A stretch of DNA of 64,000 bases, from contig JABWAU010000005.1 of NCBI GenBank assembly GCA_013360875.1, positions 1 to 64,000 on the forward strand, written 5' to 3'. Below the pieces are notes generated by a model, which searched no databases, had not been told where the DNA came from, and was given only the letters and a program-made list of their open reading frames with translations. This DNA comes from Anaerolineales bacterium. Its GTDB lineage: Bacteria; Chloroflexota; Anaerolineae; Anaerolineales; Villigracilaceae. Below are positions 39,335 through 50,530 of this stretch, piece by piece. Positions within the stretch are counted from its first letter, which is position 1. Each line of letters begins with the position of its first letter. The position numbers and the translations under genes were made by a program.

Positions 39335-40846
39335 ATGATTCTGCCGGAGTGGACGATCTCCGAACTTCAGAAGGCGATGGCGACCGGCGAGTTGACCGCG
39401 CGTCGCCTTGCCGAATTGTATTTGCAGCGCATCGAGGAGGTGGATAAGGGCGGTCCGTACGTGAACTCGATCATCGAGTTGAACCCGGACGCGCCCGCCA
39501 TCGCGGACAGACTGGACGCGGAACGGAAGGCGGGAAAGGTGCGCGGCGCGCTGCATGGAATTCCCATTCTGATTAAGGACAACATTGACACACACGACCG
39601 GATGCAGACGACCTCCGGCTCGCTCGCGCTCGAAGGGAACTACGCCGCGCAGGACGCGTTCCTCGTCAAACAATTGCGCAGGGCGGGCGCGTTGATTCTG
39701 GGAAAGACCAATTTGAGCGAGTGGGCAAATTTTCGCGGTAAACCTTCGGTGAGCGGATGGTCTTCACGCGGCGGGTTGACGCGCAATCCGTACGCGTTGG
39801 ATCGCTCCGCGTGCGGCTCCTCGTCGGGATCGGGCGCGGCGGTGGCGGCGAACCTGTGCGTTGTCGCGGTCGGCACGGAGACCGACGGCTCGATCATCTG
39901 CCCCGCGCAGACGAACGGCATCGTGGGGATCAAGCCCACGCTCGGTTTGGTGAGCCGCAGCGGCATCATCCCCATCGCGCACAGCCAGGATACGGCGGGT
40001 CCGATGGCGCGCACGGTCGCGGACGCGGCAATCCTGCTTGGGGCGATGACGGGGTTCGATGAACGGGATCCAGCCACAAGATCAAGTAGGAAGCGGGGCT
40101 TCTCCAATTATGCAAAATTCCTCGACCTCGACGGGCTCAGGGGCGCGCGCATCGGCGTCGCAAGAAACATGGCGGGAAAGAATCCGCGCATCCTGAAAAT
40201 CTTCGAACTCTGCATCGAGGTGATGAAACAGTTGGGCGCGGTCATCCTTGACCCGGCGGACGTTCCAAACTTCGACAAGATCGGCAGAACCGAAAGGGAG
40301 GTTTTGTATTACGAGTTCAAAGCGGATTTGAACAAATACCTCAAGGCATTGCCGAAGGAAGCGCGCGTACATTCGCTGGAGGACGTGATCGAGTTCAACG
40401 AAGAGAACGAAGATCAGGTGATGCCGTATTTCGGGCAGGAACACATGCTCGCCGCGCAAAAGAAAGGACCGTTGAGCGAAAAGAAATATCGCGACGCGCT
40501 GGCGAAGAATCATCGCCTCACGCGGCGGGAGGGGATTGATGCGGTGATGCGAAAACACAAACTCGACGCGCTCGTCGTCCCATCCGGCGGGCCCGCGTGG
40601 ACGATTGACCTTGCAAACGGTGACGCGCTCAACTGGGATATGGAAAGCACGTCGCCCGCGGCGGTGGCGGGGTATCCGCACGTCACCGTGCCTGCGGGAT
40701 ACGTCTTTGGTTTGCCGGTTGGGATCTCTTTCATCGCGAGCGCGTGGCAGGAACCGCAGTTGATCAAATTCGCTTACGCGTTCGAGCAGGCGACCCAATA
40801 TCGCAGGATGCCGCGTTTTTTGCCGAGCGCGAATCTGAATCCATAA
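39335..40846 (+). CDS. Amidase (amidase signature family)
   Basis: 503 aa; GIPILIKDNID, DRSACGSSSGSGAAVAANLCVVAVGTETDGSI. Confidence 0.93.
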   Translation: MILPEWTISELQKAMATGELTARRLAELYLQRIEEVDKGGPYVNSIIELNPDAPAIADRLDAERKAGKVRGALHGIPILIKDNIDTHDRMQTTSGSLALEGNYAAQDAFLVKQLRRAGALILGKTNLSEWANFRGKPSVSGWSSRGGLTRNPYALDRSACGSSSGSGAAVAANLCVVAVGTETDGSIICPAQTNGIVGIKPTLGLVSRSGIIPIAHSQDTAGPMARTVADAAILLGAMTGFDERDPATRSSRKRGFSNYAKFLDLDGLRGARIGVARNMAGKNPRILKIFELCIEVMKQLGAVILDPADVPNFDKIGRTEREVLYYEFKADLNKYLKALPKEARVHSLEDVIEFNEENEDQVMPYFGQEHMLAAQKKGPLSEKKYRDALAKNHRLTRREGIDAVMRKHKLDALVVPSGGPAWTIDLANGDALNWDMESTSPAAVAGYPHVTVPAGYVFGLPVGISFIASAWQEPQLIKFAYAFEQATQYRRMPRFLPSANLNP

Positions 40847-40955
40847 ACTTTCCTCGCAGAACATCACGCGCCCAACCTGACTTCCTTCCTCTCCGATCAA
40901 ATTTATCTTGCCTTTGCCTCCGTTTCAGTCTATACTCAACTCGAACGGAGCAGGC

Positions 40956-42633
<1,678 letters not shown>

Positions 42634-42638
<5 letters not shown>

Positions 42639-42687
42639 AGTTCTACTTCAGGAAAAGCCGTGCACTTACCGAAAGTATAACTTTCGG
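42634..42687. repeat. Two consecutive perfect hairpins between the NuoEF and iron-sulfur subunit genes
   Basis: CCTGAAGT tct ACTTCAGG (42634-42652) and CCGAAAGT ata ACTTTCGG (42669-42687). Confidence 0.8.
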
Positions 42688-42712
42688 ATTCCTAAAAACG
42701 ACAGGTGAAATC

Positions 42713-43408
42713 ATGACAGTCACTTTTCTGATGGACGGCAAGGAAATTACCGTAGAAGACGGGCAGACCCTGCTCGAAGCCGCGCGCGAAAACGGAATCG
42801 AGATTCCCACCATCTGCTGGCACGAGGCGACGACGGCAAACGGGTTGTGCCGCATGTGCGTCGTTGAGGTGGAGGGGTGGAGAACGCTTCAGCCGGCGTG
42901 CGTTGTCCAGGCAGGGGCAGGCATGAAGGTCAAAACGCGAAGCGAAAAGGTTATCCGCGCGCGAAAGACCATTTTAGAGATGCTGGCATCCACAATGGAC
43001 CTCTCCGACGCGCCCGACATCCTGACGATGATGGATGAGTACGGCGCGTTTGCCTCCCGCTTCCCCGATGCCGAACGCCGTGTGTCCGAGGTCAAGGATG
43101 ACAACCCGATGTACATTCGCGATTACTCGAAGTGCCTGTTGTGCTGGCGCTGTGTGCAGGTCTGCGCGGACGACGCGCAGTACACCTATGCCATCAACTT
43201 CGAGGGGCGCGGCTACGAGACGCAGATTGGCACGTTCTTCGATAAGCCCATTCCCGAAACAACCTGCGTGCTGTGCGGTCAGTGTGTGGGCGTCTGCCCG
43301 ACGGGCGCGCTGAAGCCGAAGCGGCAGTATTTGCTGGAGCAGGGTGTCAGCCCTGAAGAAATCAGTGTGTTGAATACGGGAAGAAAAAAGAGAAAGGTCA
43401 AAAGTTGA
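42713..43408 (+). CDS. 2Fe-2S/4Fe-4S ferredoxin-type subunit (HoxU/NuoG N-terminal-like)
   Basis: [75 protein letters not shown] 42713. Confidence 0.92.
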   Translation: MTVTFLMDGKEITVEDGQTLLEAARENGIEIPTICWHEATTANGLCRMCVVEVEGWRTLQPACVVQAGAGMKVKTRSEKVIRARKTILEMLASTMDLSDAPDILTMMDEYGAFASRFPDAERRVSEVKDDNPMYIRDYSKCLLCWRCVQVCADDAQYTYAINFEGRGYETQIGTFFDKPIPETTCVLCGQCVGVCPTGALKPKRQYLLEQGVSPEEISVLNTGRKKRKVKS

Positions 43409-43470
43409 ACGTCGAAAGTCTTTTGACCTTTGACCTGCGACCTTTGACCTGCGACCTGTGACCTTTGACT
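43396..43470. repeat. Heptanucleotide tandem repeats (GGTCAAA/AGTTGAA.. then TTTGACC/TGCGACC) between the ferredoxin gene and fdhA
   Basis: Seven consecutive 7-mers at 43422-43470; opposite-orientation heptads at 43396-43423. Confidence 0.85.
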
Positions 43471-43484
43471 GGATTGGAGTGACC

Positions 43485-45575
43485 ATGATCAAACCCGACA
43501 GAATAGTAACAACGACTTGTCCGTATTGTGGGGTGGGCTGCATGTTGAATTTGCACATCAAGGATGACGTTATCTATCGCGTCACCTCGCCGTTCGATGC
43601 GCCTGCCAATCATGGCAATTTGTGCGTGAAGGGACGCTTCGGCTATGATTTCGTCCATGCGAAGGACAGGTTGACCCAGCCATTGATGCGCAAGGACGGG
43701 GCGCTCGTCTCCGCGGGCTGGGACGAAGCGATGGAATATGTCGCCTCGCGGCTGCTCGAAATCCGCGACAAGTACGGACCCGACTCGATTGGCTTCCTCG
43801 TCTCAGCGAAATGCACCAACGAGGAAAACTATCTCTTGCAGAAGGTGGCGCGCGGACTGATCGGCACGAACAACGTCGATCACTGCGCGCGGCTCTGACA
43901 CTCCAGTTCTGTCGCCGGTCTGGCGGCAACACTGGGTTCGGGCGCGATGACCAATTCCATCGCAGACATCCACCTGGCGGATGTTTTGCTGGTGACGGGA
44001 AGCAATACCACCGAGGCGCATCCGGTCATCAGCCTCGAGATGAAGAAGGCGGTTCGCAAGCGCGGCGCGAAGTTGATTCTGATTGACCCGCGCGAGATCG
44101 AACTGGCGAACTTTGCCGCGCTTCATCTCCGTCCGCGTTCTGGCACCGATGTGGCGCTGCTCAACACAATGGCGCACGTCATCCTTGCGGAAGGGCTGGA
44201 AGATAAAGAGTTCATCGCGGCGCGTACCGAAAACTTCGAGGCATTCAAAGAAGCGGTGAGGGATTGCACGCCGCAATGGGGCGAGGACGTCACAGGCGTC
44301 CCTGCGGATATGATTGTTGAGGCGGCGCAGGTGTACGGTCGGGCGCGAAGCGCTGCCATCTTCTGGGCGATGGGCATCACGCAATCGTCCCACGGCGTGG
44401 ATAACGTCCAGGCGCTGGCGAATCTCGCATTGCTGACCGGCAACTTCGGGCGTCCTGGCACCGGCGTCAACCCGCTGCGCGGACAGAACAACGTCCAGGG
44501 CGCGTGCGATATGGGCGGATTGCCGAACGTTATCACCGGCTATCAAGCGGTCAGTGACGAAAACGTGAGAGTGAAGTTTGAGAACGCCTGGCAAACGAAG
44601 GTGAAGATTCCGCCGAAGCCCGGTCTTACGGTCACCGAAATGGTGAACGGCGTGCTGGATGGGCGCATCAAGGCGCTCTATATCATGGGCGAGAATCCAC
44701 TTCTCTCCGATCCCAACACCAATCACGTGCGCGAGGCGCTGGAGCAAATCGAGTTCCTCGCCGTGCAGGATATTTTCCTCAACGAGACCGCACAGATGGC
44801 GCACGTGGTTTTGCCCGGCGTGAGTTTTGCCGAAAAGGAAGGCACGTTCACCAATACCGAGCGGCGCGTGCAACTGGTGCGCCCGGCGCTTCCCATTCGC
44901 GGAGAGGCGCGGCGTGACCTCGACATCATTTGCGATTTGGGACAGCGTTTGAGCGGCGTCTCTGCGGATGACTCGACGGATGTCGTTCACCCCGTCACAA
45001 ACTGGAACTACGCCGGCGCCTCTGCTGTGTGGAATGAGATTGCGGCTCTGACTCCGACCATGGCTGGAATCAGTCACGAGAGGCTTGTGCCACACGGATT
45101 GCAATGGCCCTGTCCCGCACCGGATCATCCCGGCACGCCGATTTTGCACAAGGAAAAGTTCACGCGCGGACTCGGCAGATTCACGCCGTTGACCTTCCGC
45201 GAACCCGCCGAAATTCCCGACGCGGAATATCCGTTCGTGTTGAACACAGGGCGCATCCTCCAGCACTGGCACGGTGGGACGCTCAGCCGCCGCTCGGAAG
45301 GCTTGGATTGGATTGTGCCCGAGGGTGAGATTCAAATCAACGAGGCAGACGGTGCGCGGCTGGGCATTTCCACGGGCGATTGGATTCGCGTCAAATCGCG
45401 CCGCGGCGAAGCGACCGGCAAAGCCCGCCTGACGAGCAAACTCCCGCGCGGCATGGTGTTCATGACCTTCCACTTTGCTGAAGTCCCTGCCAATGCCTTG
45501 ACCAACGACGCTGTGGACCCGGTGGCAAAGATACCGGAATACAAGGTCAGCGCGGTGAAGGTCGAACGCGCGTAG
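43485..45575 (+). CDS. fdhA: Formate dehydrogenase alpha subunit, selenocysteine-containing (UGA 43896-43898 read as Sec)
   Basis: ORFs 43458-43898 and 43947-45575 are in the same frame; [28 protein letters not shown] aligns the UGA with Cys in the local paralog (DHCTRL-C-HAGSV). Confidence 0.93.
43899..43935 (+). promoter_or_regulatory. Bacterial SECIS element
   Basis: CCAGT-tct-GTCGCC-GGTCT-GGCGGC-aac-ACTGG hairpin; apical GGUCU begins 18 nt after the UGA. Confidence 0.88.
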
Positions 45576-45681
45576 GTTGCACCCTCTGGCGCAAGAGAGC
45601 GCCAGGTACGCGCAAATGGGTATAATTGCGACAGGCGCATGTATCCGCCCTGTGCAGGCAATGCGCGGGGCGGGTTTGTTT

Positions 45682-46185
45682 GACCTATCCCCCGACCCCT
45701 TCCCTAACAGGGAAGGGGAGAAGGTAGAATATGCCTGTAAAGAATATTGTTCGTGGACAGAAAGTTTCATCTGAAATGCTTGGGCGCGCAAAGGAATTGC
45801 GCCGTGAGATGACGCCTGCGGAGAAAATCCTTTGGAAGCATTTAAAGGCGAACAGACTGAATGGTTTGCATTTTCGCAGACAGCAGATCGTTCACGGATA
45901 TTTTCCTGATTTCTATTGTCATCAACATGAGTTGATCGTGGAAGTGGATGGGGGTATTCATGACCTGCAAAAGGATTATGATGCGGAACGCGAAGAGTAT
46001 TTGGCTTCACTTGGGTTTCGGATCATTCGGTTTACGAATGAAGAGATACAGAAAGATCTGAAAGGCGTGTTGCAGAGGATTGTGGAAGAGTGTAAAAGGA
46101 CCTAACCCCCGACCCCTTCCCTAGGAGGGAAGGGGAGATGCTCCCCCTTTCCTTCTTCAAGGAAAGGGGGCTGGGGGGATAGGTC
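45682..46185. mobile_element. Putative non-classical mobile element: DUF559 gene bounded by inverted GACCTATCCCCC ends and GC-rich palindromes
   Basis: GACCTATCCCCCgaCCCCTTCCCTaacAGGGAAGGGGAG on the left; CTCCCCCTTTCCTTcttcAAGGAAAGGGGGctGGGGGGATAGGTC on the right. Confidence 0.55.
45731..46105 (+). CDS. DUF559 endonuclease-like protein (Vsr/PD-(D/E)xK superfamily)
   Basis: REMTPAEKILWKHLKANRLNGLHFRRQQIVHGYFPDFYCHQHELIVEVDGGIHD is a typical DUF559 signature. Confidence 0.88.
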   Translation: MPVKNIVRGQKVSSEMLGRAKELRREMTPAEKILWKHLKANRLNGLHFRRQQIVHGYFPDFYCHQHELIVEVDGGIHDLQKDYDAEREEYLASLGFRIIRFTNEEIQKDLKGVLQRIVEECKRT

Positions 46186-46229
46186 CGATGCGACACTGAT
46201 TTTGATGGTATTTGCCAGAGGAGAGCGTT

Positions 46230-48479
46230 ATGGTTACTGAACTTCAACTCAATCCCACGCGCGTCGTCGAAGACCGTGTGGTTACGACCGTCTGTTCCTA
46301 CTGCGGAGTGGGATGCAATTTAGAGTTACATCTCAAAGATGACTTCATCTTCAAAGTCACCTCGCCCTTTGACTCGCCTGTCAATCACGGAAATTTATGT
46401 GTGAAGGGGCGCTTTGGCTATGATTACGTTTACCATCCCAAGCGCGTGACCACGCCGCTCGTGCGGAGATATTTGCTGGAAGGAAAGCCCAAGCCAGAGG
46501 GGCGCGAACAAGTCTTTGCCATCAGCATGGACGGCAAACCGATTCCCAATTCCCAAATCTCGAATGATTGGGATTGGGTCGCAACCAATTGGGACACTGC
46601 ACTCGACATGGTTGCCGAAAATCTCGTCCGCATCTACCAGCGCGACGGTTCGGATGCGATGGCGGTCTATTGCTGCGCCAAAGCGACGAACGAAGATAAT
46701 TACCTCCTGCAAAAAATGTGGCGTGCGCTGTTCCGCACGAATAACGTGGATCACTGCACGCGTCTGTGCCATGCGGGGTCGGTGGTGGCGCTGCAAAAGG
46801 CAATCGGCTCCTCGGCGATGAGCAACACGGCTTCGCAGGTTATCATGAACGATGTATTCATCGTCACGGGGTCGAACACAGGCGAGAATCATCCCATCAT
46901 TGCGCTGCAGATGAAGGAAGCGGTACAGAAGCATGGCGCGAAGATGATTGTCGTGGACCCGCGCCGCATTGACCTGGTGGACTTTGCCGAGTTATGGCTT
47001 CCGCTCAAGCCGGGCACGAACGTGCCTGTATTCAGCGCGATGGCGCATGTAATTGTGAAAGAGAACCTGGTCAATTGGGATTTTGTCAATCGGCGGACTG
47101 AAGGATTTCAGGAGTTTGTCGAATCGCTCGAAAAGTTCACGCCGGAATACGCCGAGGAAATCAGCGGCGTCCCCGCCGAGGATATTCGCAAGGCTGCGCG
47201 GATGTATGCCACTGCGAAGAACGGCGCGATTTACTGGGGCATGGGCATCTCGCAACTCTCACACGGCACTGCCAGCGCTCTTGCCCTAATCCATCTGGCA
47301 TTTCTCACGGGTCATGTGGGACGCGACGGCACGGGGCTGAATCCGTTGCGCGGGCAGAACAATGTGCAGGGCGCGAGCGACATGGGCGCGATGCCGTTCC
47401 ATTATCCCGGCTACATGCGTGTGGACAACGAAGACAACGCCCGCAAATGGGAAGCGGCGTGGAACATCGAACCCGGCGGTCTCTCGCGCAAACTCGGTCT
47501 CACCACCACCGAGATTCTCGGTCACGCGCACGAGGGCGGCATCCGGGCGTTGTACATCATGGGCGAGAACCCGATGATGTCTGAGCCGAACCTCAACGAG
47601 ACGCGCAAGCATATGACGCATCTCGAATTTCTTGTCTCGCAGGATTTGTTCATCAACGAGTCGGGCGCGTTTGCGGATGTCTTTTTGCCCGCGGCTTCGT
47701 TTGCAGAAAAGGATGGGACGTTCACCAACACCGACCGGAGAGTCCAACGCGTGCGGACGGCTCTTTCGCCCCGTGGGCAGGCGCGTCCAGACTGGAAAAT
47801 TCTCTGCGATTTGGCGACCAGGCTCGAGCGTAGATTGAAGCGTGGCTCTTCATCCAAATGGGATTATGAGTCGCCCGAAGAAATCCTGCGCGAGATGGCG
47901 TCCGTCAACAGTGATTACGCGGGCATCACGTATGAACGCATCGCGAAGGTCGGTCTGCAATATCCCGTGCCCGATATGAATCATCCCGGCACGCCGACGT
48001 TGTTCAAAGAGACGTTCCCCAGCGGGCGCGGCAAGTTCATCCCGCTGGATTATGTGCCGGTGATGGAGCAAGCCGATGACGAGTATCCGTTCATCCTGAC
48101 GACGGGACGCCTGCTCGAACACTGGCACGGCGGCACGATGACGCGTCACTCGTCGCTGAATGAGGCGTACCCCGAAGCGCGCGTGGAGATCCACCCCGCG
48201 GACGCAGAGATGCACGGCATCACGAATAACATGCCCGTGCGCGTGACCTCCCGCCGCGGCGAGATTGTGTTGCGCGCCACTGTCACTGAGAAGACGTCGG
48301 TGGGCGTGGTGTTCATCCCGTGGCACTTCGCGGAAGCCGCCGCCAATTTGCTGACGAACGACGCCCTCGACCCGCAGGCGAAGATTCCCGAGTTCAAGGC
48401 GTGCGCGGTGCAGGTGTTCCCCGCGAGGGAGGATGAGTTGCCGAATCCTGAGGTTGAGGTGAGGAGGGGGAGGTATTAA
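46230..48479 (+). CDS. fdhA: Formate dehydrogenase alpha subunit, cysteine form
   Basis: [50 protein letters not shown] 46230. Confidence 0.92.
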   Translation: MVTELQLNPTRVVEDRVVTTVCSYCGVGCNLELHLKDDFIFKVTSPFDSPVNHGNLCVKGRFGYDYVYHPKRVTTPLVRRYLLEGKPKPEGREQVFAISMDGKPIPNSQISNDWDWVATNWDTALDMVAENLVRIYQRDGSDAMAVYCCAKATNEDNYLLQKMWRALFRTNNVDHCTRLCHAGSVVALQKAIGSSAMSNTASQVIMNDVFIVTGSNTGENHPIIALQMKEAVQKHGAKMIVVDPRRIDLVDFAELWLPLKPGTNVPVFSAMAHVIVKENLVNWDFVNRRTEGFQEFVESLEKFTPEYAEEISGVPAEDIRKAARMYATAKNGAIYWGMGISQLSHGTASALALIHLAFLTGHVGRDGTGLNPLRGQNNVQGASDMGAMPFHYPGYMRVDNEDNARKWEAAWNIEPGGLSRKLGLTTTEILGHAHEGGIRALYIMGENPMMSEPNLNETRKHMTHLEFLVSQDLFINESGAFADVFLPAASFAEKDGTFTNTDRRVQRVRTALSPRGQARPDWKILCDLATRLERRLKRGSSSKWDYESPEEILREMASVNSDYAGITYERIAKVGLQYPVPDMNHPGTPTLFKETFPSGRGKFIPLDYVPVMEQADDEYPFILTTGRLLEHWHGGTMTRHSSLNEAYPEARVEIHPADAEMHGITNNMPVRVTSRRGEIVLRATVTEKTSVGVVFIPWHFAEAAANLLTNDALDPQAKIPEFKACAVQVFPAREDELPNPEVEVRRGRY

Positions 48480-48522
48480 TTTTTTACCGCTAAGCCGCAA
48501 AGAGCGCGAAGATTTAAAAATA

Positions 48523-48553
48523 GAACTCGGAGATTTGGAAAATCTCCGAGTTC
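48523..48553. terminator. Bidirectional intrinsic terminator-like hairpin
   Basis: GAACTCGGAGATTT gga AAATCTCCGAGTTC, 14 bp perfect stem between convergent genes. Confidence 0.75.
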
Positions 48554-48561
48554 TTTGTTCC

Positions 48562-49134
48562 TTAAGATGAATTGACTATTGATTTCAATACTTCTATTGC
48601 TTTTTGATTACCTTTCGGCGATAAGCTAAGGGTTCTATCGCCGTCATAAAGTTTTTTGTCAATATAACCTGTATTCTTCAAATTATTTAGAAGCATTGGT
48701 AATGAACTTCCTGATTTTAATCCTTGACCTTCATAAAGCGGTTTGAAGGAATCGTATGATATTGAAGGTGACTTCAAACCAGTTTCTATCGCATAAAGCA
48801 ATACCAAGATGGCTTCTGTTACATTTCCATAAAGACCAGTACGTAGCAATTGAGGAACACTGTTTTTAAATGCAAGGACTTTTTTGGTAAGTAAAGAGCC
48901 TTGAGGTAATTCTGCTCTAAGTTCAAGTATGGAATTTGGGTCTTCGTTGCTATCTGGTTGTGAGAAAATTTCTTTTGCATTTTCATTACTAGGCGCTTGA
49001 AGCGTCATGACATTTTCAGATGATAGAAACTGCAATAGCTCCTTAAGTTCCGAAATATCTGAGACATCAGCGATGAGAGTTACTCCTGGTTGTATCTCAA
49101 TTCGAACTTCCCGCAGTCGAAAATTACTGGTCAT
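48562..49134 (-). CDS. Hypothetical protein, partner of a HEPN-like gene
   Basis: Start at MTSNFRLREV overlaps the end of the upstream gene (49124); C-terminus has a winged-helix-like look. Confidence 0.6.
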   Translation of the reverse strand: MTSNFRLREVRIEIQPGVTLIADVSDISELKELLQFLSSENVMTLQAPSNENAKEIFSQPDSNEDPNSILELRAELPQGSLLTKKVLAFKNSVPQLLRTGLYGNVTEAILVLLYAIETGLKSPSISYDSFKPLYEGQGLKSGSSLPMLLNNLKNTGYIDKKLYDGDRTLSLSPKGNQKAIEVLKSIVNSS

Positions 49135-49876
49135 TAGCGACCTCCTTTTGGATTTGGCTAATCCTAAAACGACCCAGACCAGATAATGTCCAAGTCTTTG
49201 AAGATTTATCAAAATAGAAGAGCTTTTTTGAGCCGCTGTTTCTTGCTACGATATTGATGAACTCATCTTGCTTTAGTCTGAGTGCATCTCCTTCTTTTTT
49301 GAAATAGTCGTTAACTTGTTCAACATCACTTGGGTTCAATTCGGCTACTGCAACTAAAACTTTATCTGTTCGATTTTGAAGACTTGAGACAGGGACAACT
49401 GATGTTTGGAAAGTGGCATCCGCTGCACTTTTTTGCCCCTCATTTAATATCCCGTTTTGAGATTTGACAAGTTCGTCTATTTTTATTCCGAATGCTTGGT
49501 CGATGACAAATTCAACTGTTTCTTTGTAATCAAGTAGTGTTACATCTGTTATTGTCTTACCTGCTGATTGGTGATAGAAGTCACAACGGATTTCGGTATA
49601 GTAATAATCAATATCGCTCCATACTTGTTCGTCAATAGTATTCAACTTAGACTTTATTGTCTTTACAAGAGTGTCTCTGTGTTTGTGTGCATCAGTCAAA
49701 GTGACTTTGGCGACGTGTTGGAGATAACCACGGCAAGCAGTCTCAAAGGCTGAGTCAATCAAAATAACAGCAAGCCGATTCTTGTGGGGAATGGATGATT
49801 GACGTACTAACTCCACGCCAAGCATTGTGTCAATTATGCCTCTGAGAATAGGATTTGCTCTTTCTTTGCTTACCAC
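49124..49876 (-). CDS. HEPN-like domain protein
   Basis: 250 aa; AVILIDSAFETACRGYLQHV ... EIRCDFYHQSAGKTIT contains an R-x4-H motif in helical context. Confidence 0.55.
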   Translation of the reverse strand: MVSKERANPILRGIIDTMLGVELVRQSSIPHKNRLAVILIDSAFETACRGYLQHVAKVTLTDAHKHRDTLVKTIKSKLNTIDEQVWSDIDYYYTEIRCDFYHQSAGKTITDVTLLDYKETVEFVIDQAFGIKIDELVKSQNGILNEGQKSAADATFQTSVVPVSSLQNRTDKVLVAVAELNPSDVEQVNDYFKKEGDALRLKQDEFINIVARNSGSKKLFYFDKSSKTWTLSGLGRFRISQIQKEVANDQ

Positions 49877-49951
49877 GCTTGCCTCTTTGCTGTTGGAGAT
49901 GTTGTTTTAGAGAGTTGTTTTCCAGTATACCTCTACACTTAACTTATTGGA

Positions 49952-49984
49952 GCGGTAACTGATGAATACGGGGTTTTCGATGCG
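49952..49984. repeat. Copy 1 of GCGGTAACTGATGAAAACGGnnTTTTCGATGCG repeat
   Basis: GCGGTAACTGATGAATACGGGGTTTTCGATGCG, start of a longer repeat ending near 50100. Confidence 0.85.
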
Positions 49985-50263
49985 AGGCGGGACCTCACCA
50001 CTTCGACAGGCTCAGTGCGGCGCCTGGTTGAGTTGATTGATCGGCGTGTCGGGTTGTCCCTCTCCCAAGGGAGAGGGTATGGAGTTGACTTCTTTTCTCT
50101 GCCAATGGATAGGTTGGTTTGCGAAGGCAAGTTTTCATTTCAAGATGGTTTTGGCTTCTCCCCCGTGGGGGAGACGGGAGAGGGGTTTTGTCCCAATGGA
50201 GACGATTTCCGTTCTGTGGGATGAAAAGTTGGGTCGCATGGTTATTGGGTATTGCGTTAACTC

Positions 50264-50293
50264 AAAAGTCCCCGAATTGACTCAGGGACTTTT
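50264..50293 (-). terminator. Intrinsic terminator after the HigBA-like pair
   Basis: AAAAGTCCC cgaattgactca GGGACTTTT. Confidence 0.75.
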
Positions 50294-50297
50294 CGAT

Positions 50298-50528
50298 TTA
50301 GATGTCAGTTATTTCGGGTACATGCTCATCTTCATACTTTTCAATAAGGACTCCCAAAACTTCCATCAACGATGCCAGCGGATGATTTTCGTCTTCACCG
50401 ATGGTGTCAATCAGATTGTCCAGCAGGCGGACAGCCTCCTGATATTCCTTTTCGGTGTGCGGAATATAGAGGATTTTGGAAACTTCTGTCCAATGCGGAG
50501 AGGCTTGTTCAATTTTTATATCTAACAT
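50298..50528 (-). CDS. higA: HigA-like antitoxin N-terminal domain protein lacking an HTH
   Basis: 76 aa; EKEYQEAVRLLDNLIDTIGEDENHPLASLMEVLGVLIEKYEDEHVP then stop. Confidence 0.6.
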   Translation of the reverse strand: MLDIKIEQASPHWTEVSKILYIPHTEKEYQEAVRLLDNLIDTIGEDENHPLASLMEVLGVLIEKYEDEHVPEITDI

Positions 50529-50530
50529 AA

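Noticed and set aside
43896-43898. UGA in fdhA as a nonsense mutation or assembly error
   Set aside because: Position coincides exactly with the Sec/Cys active-site residue and a SECIS hairpin follows.
43803-46010. 735 aa minus-strand ORF opposite fdhA
   Set aside because: Antisense shadow of the Sec-FDH in GC-rich DNA; no recognisable domain, while the plus strand has a full FDH signature.
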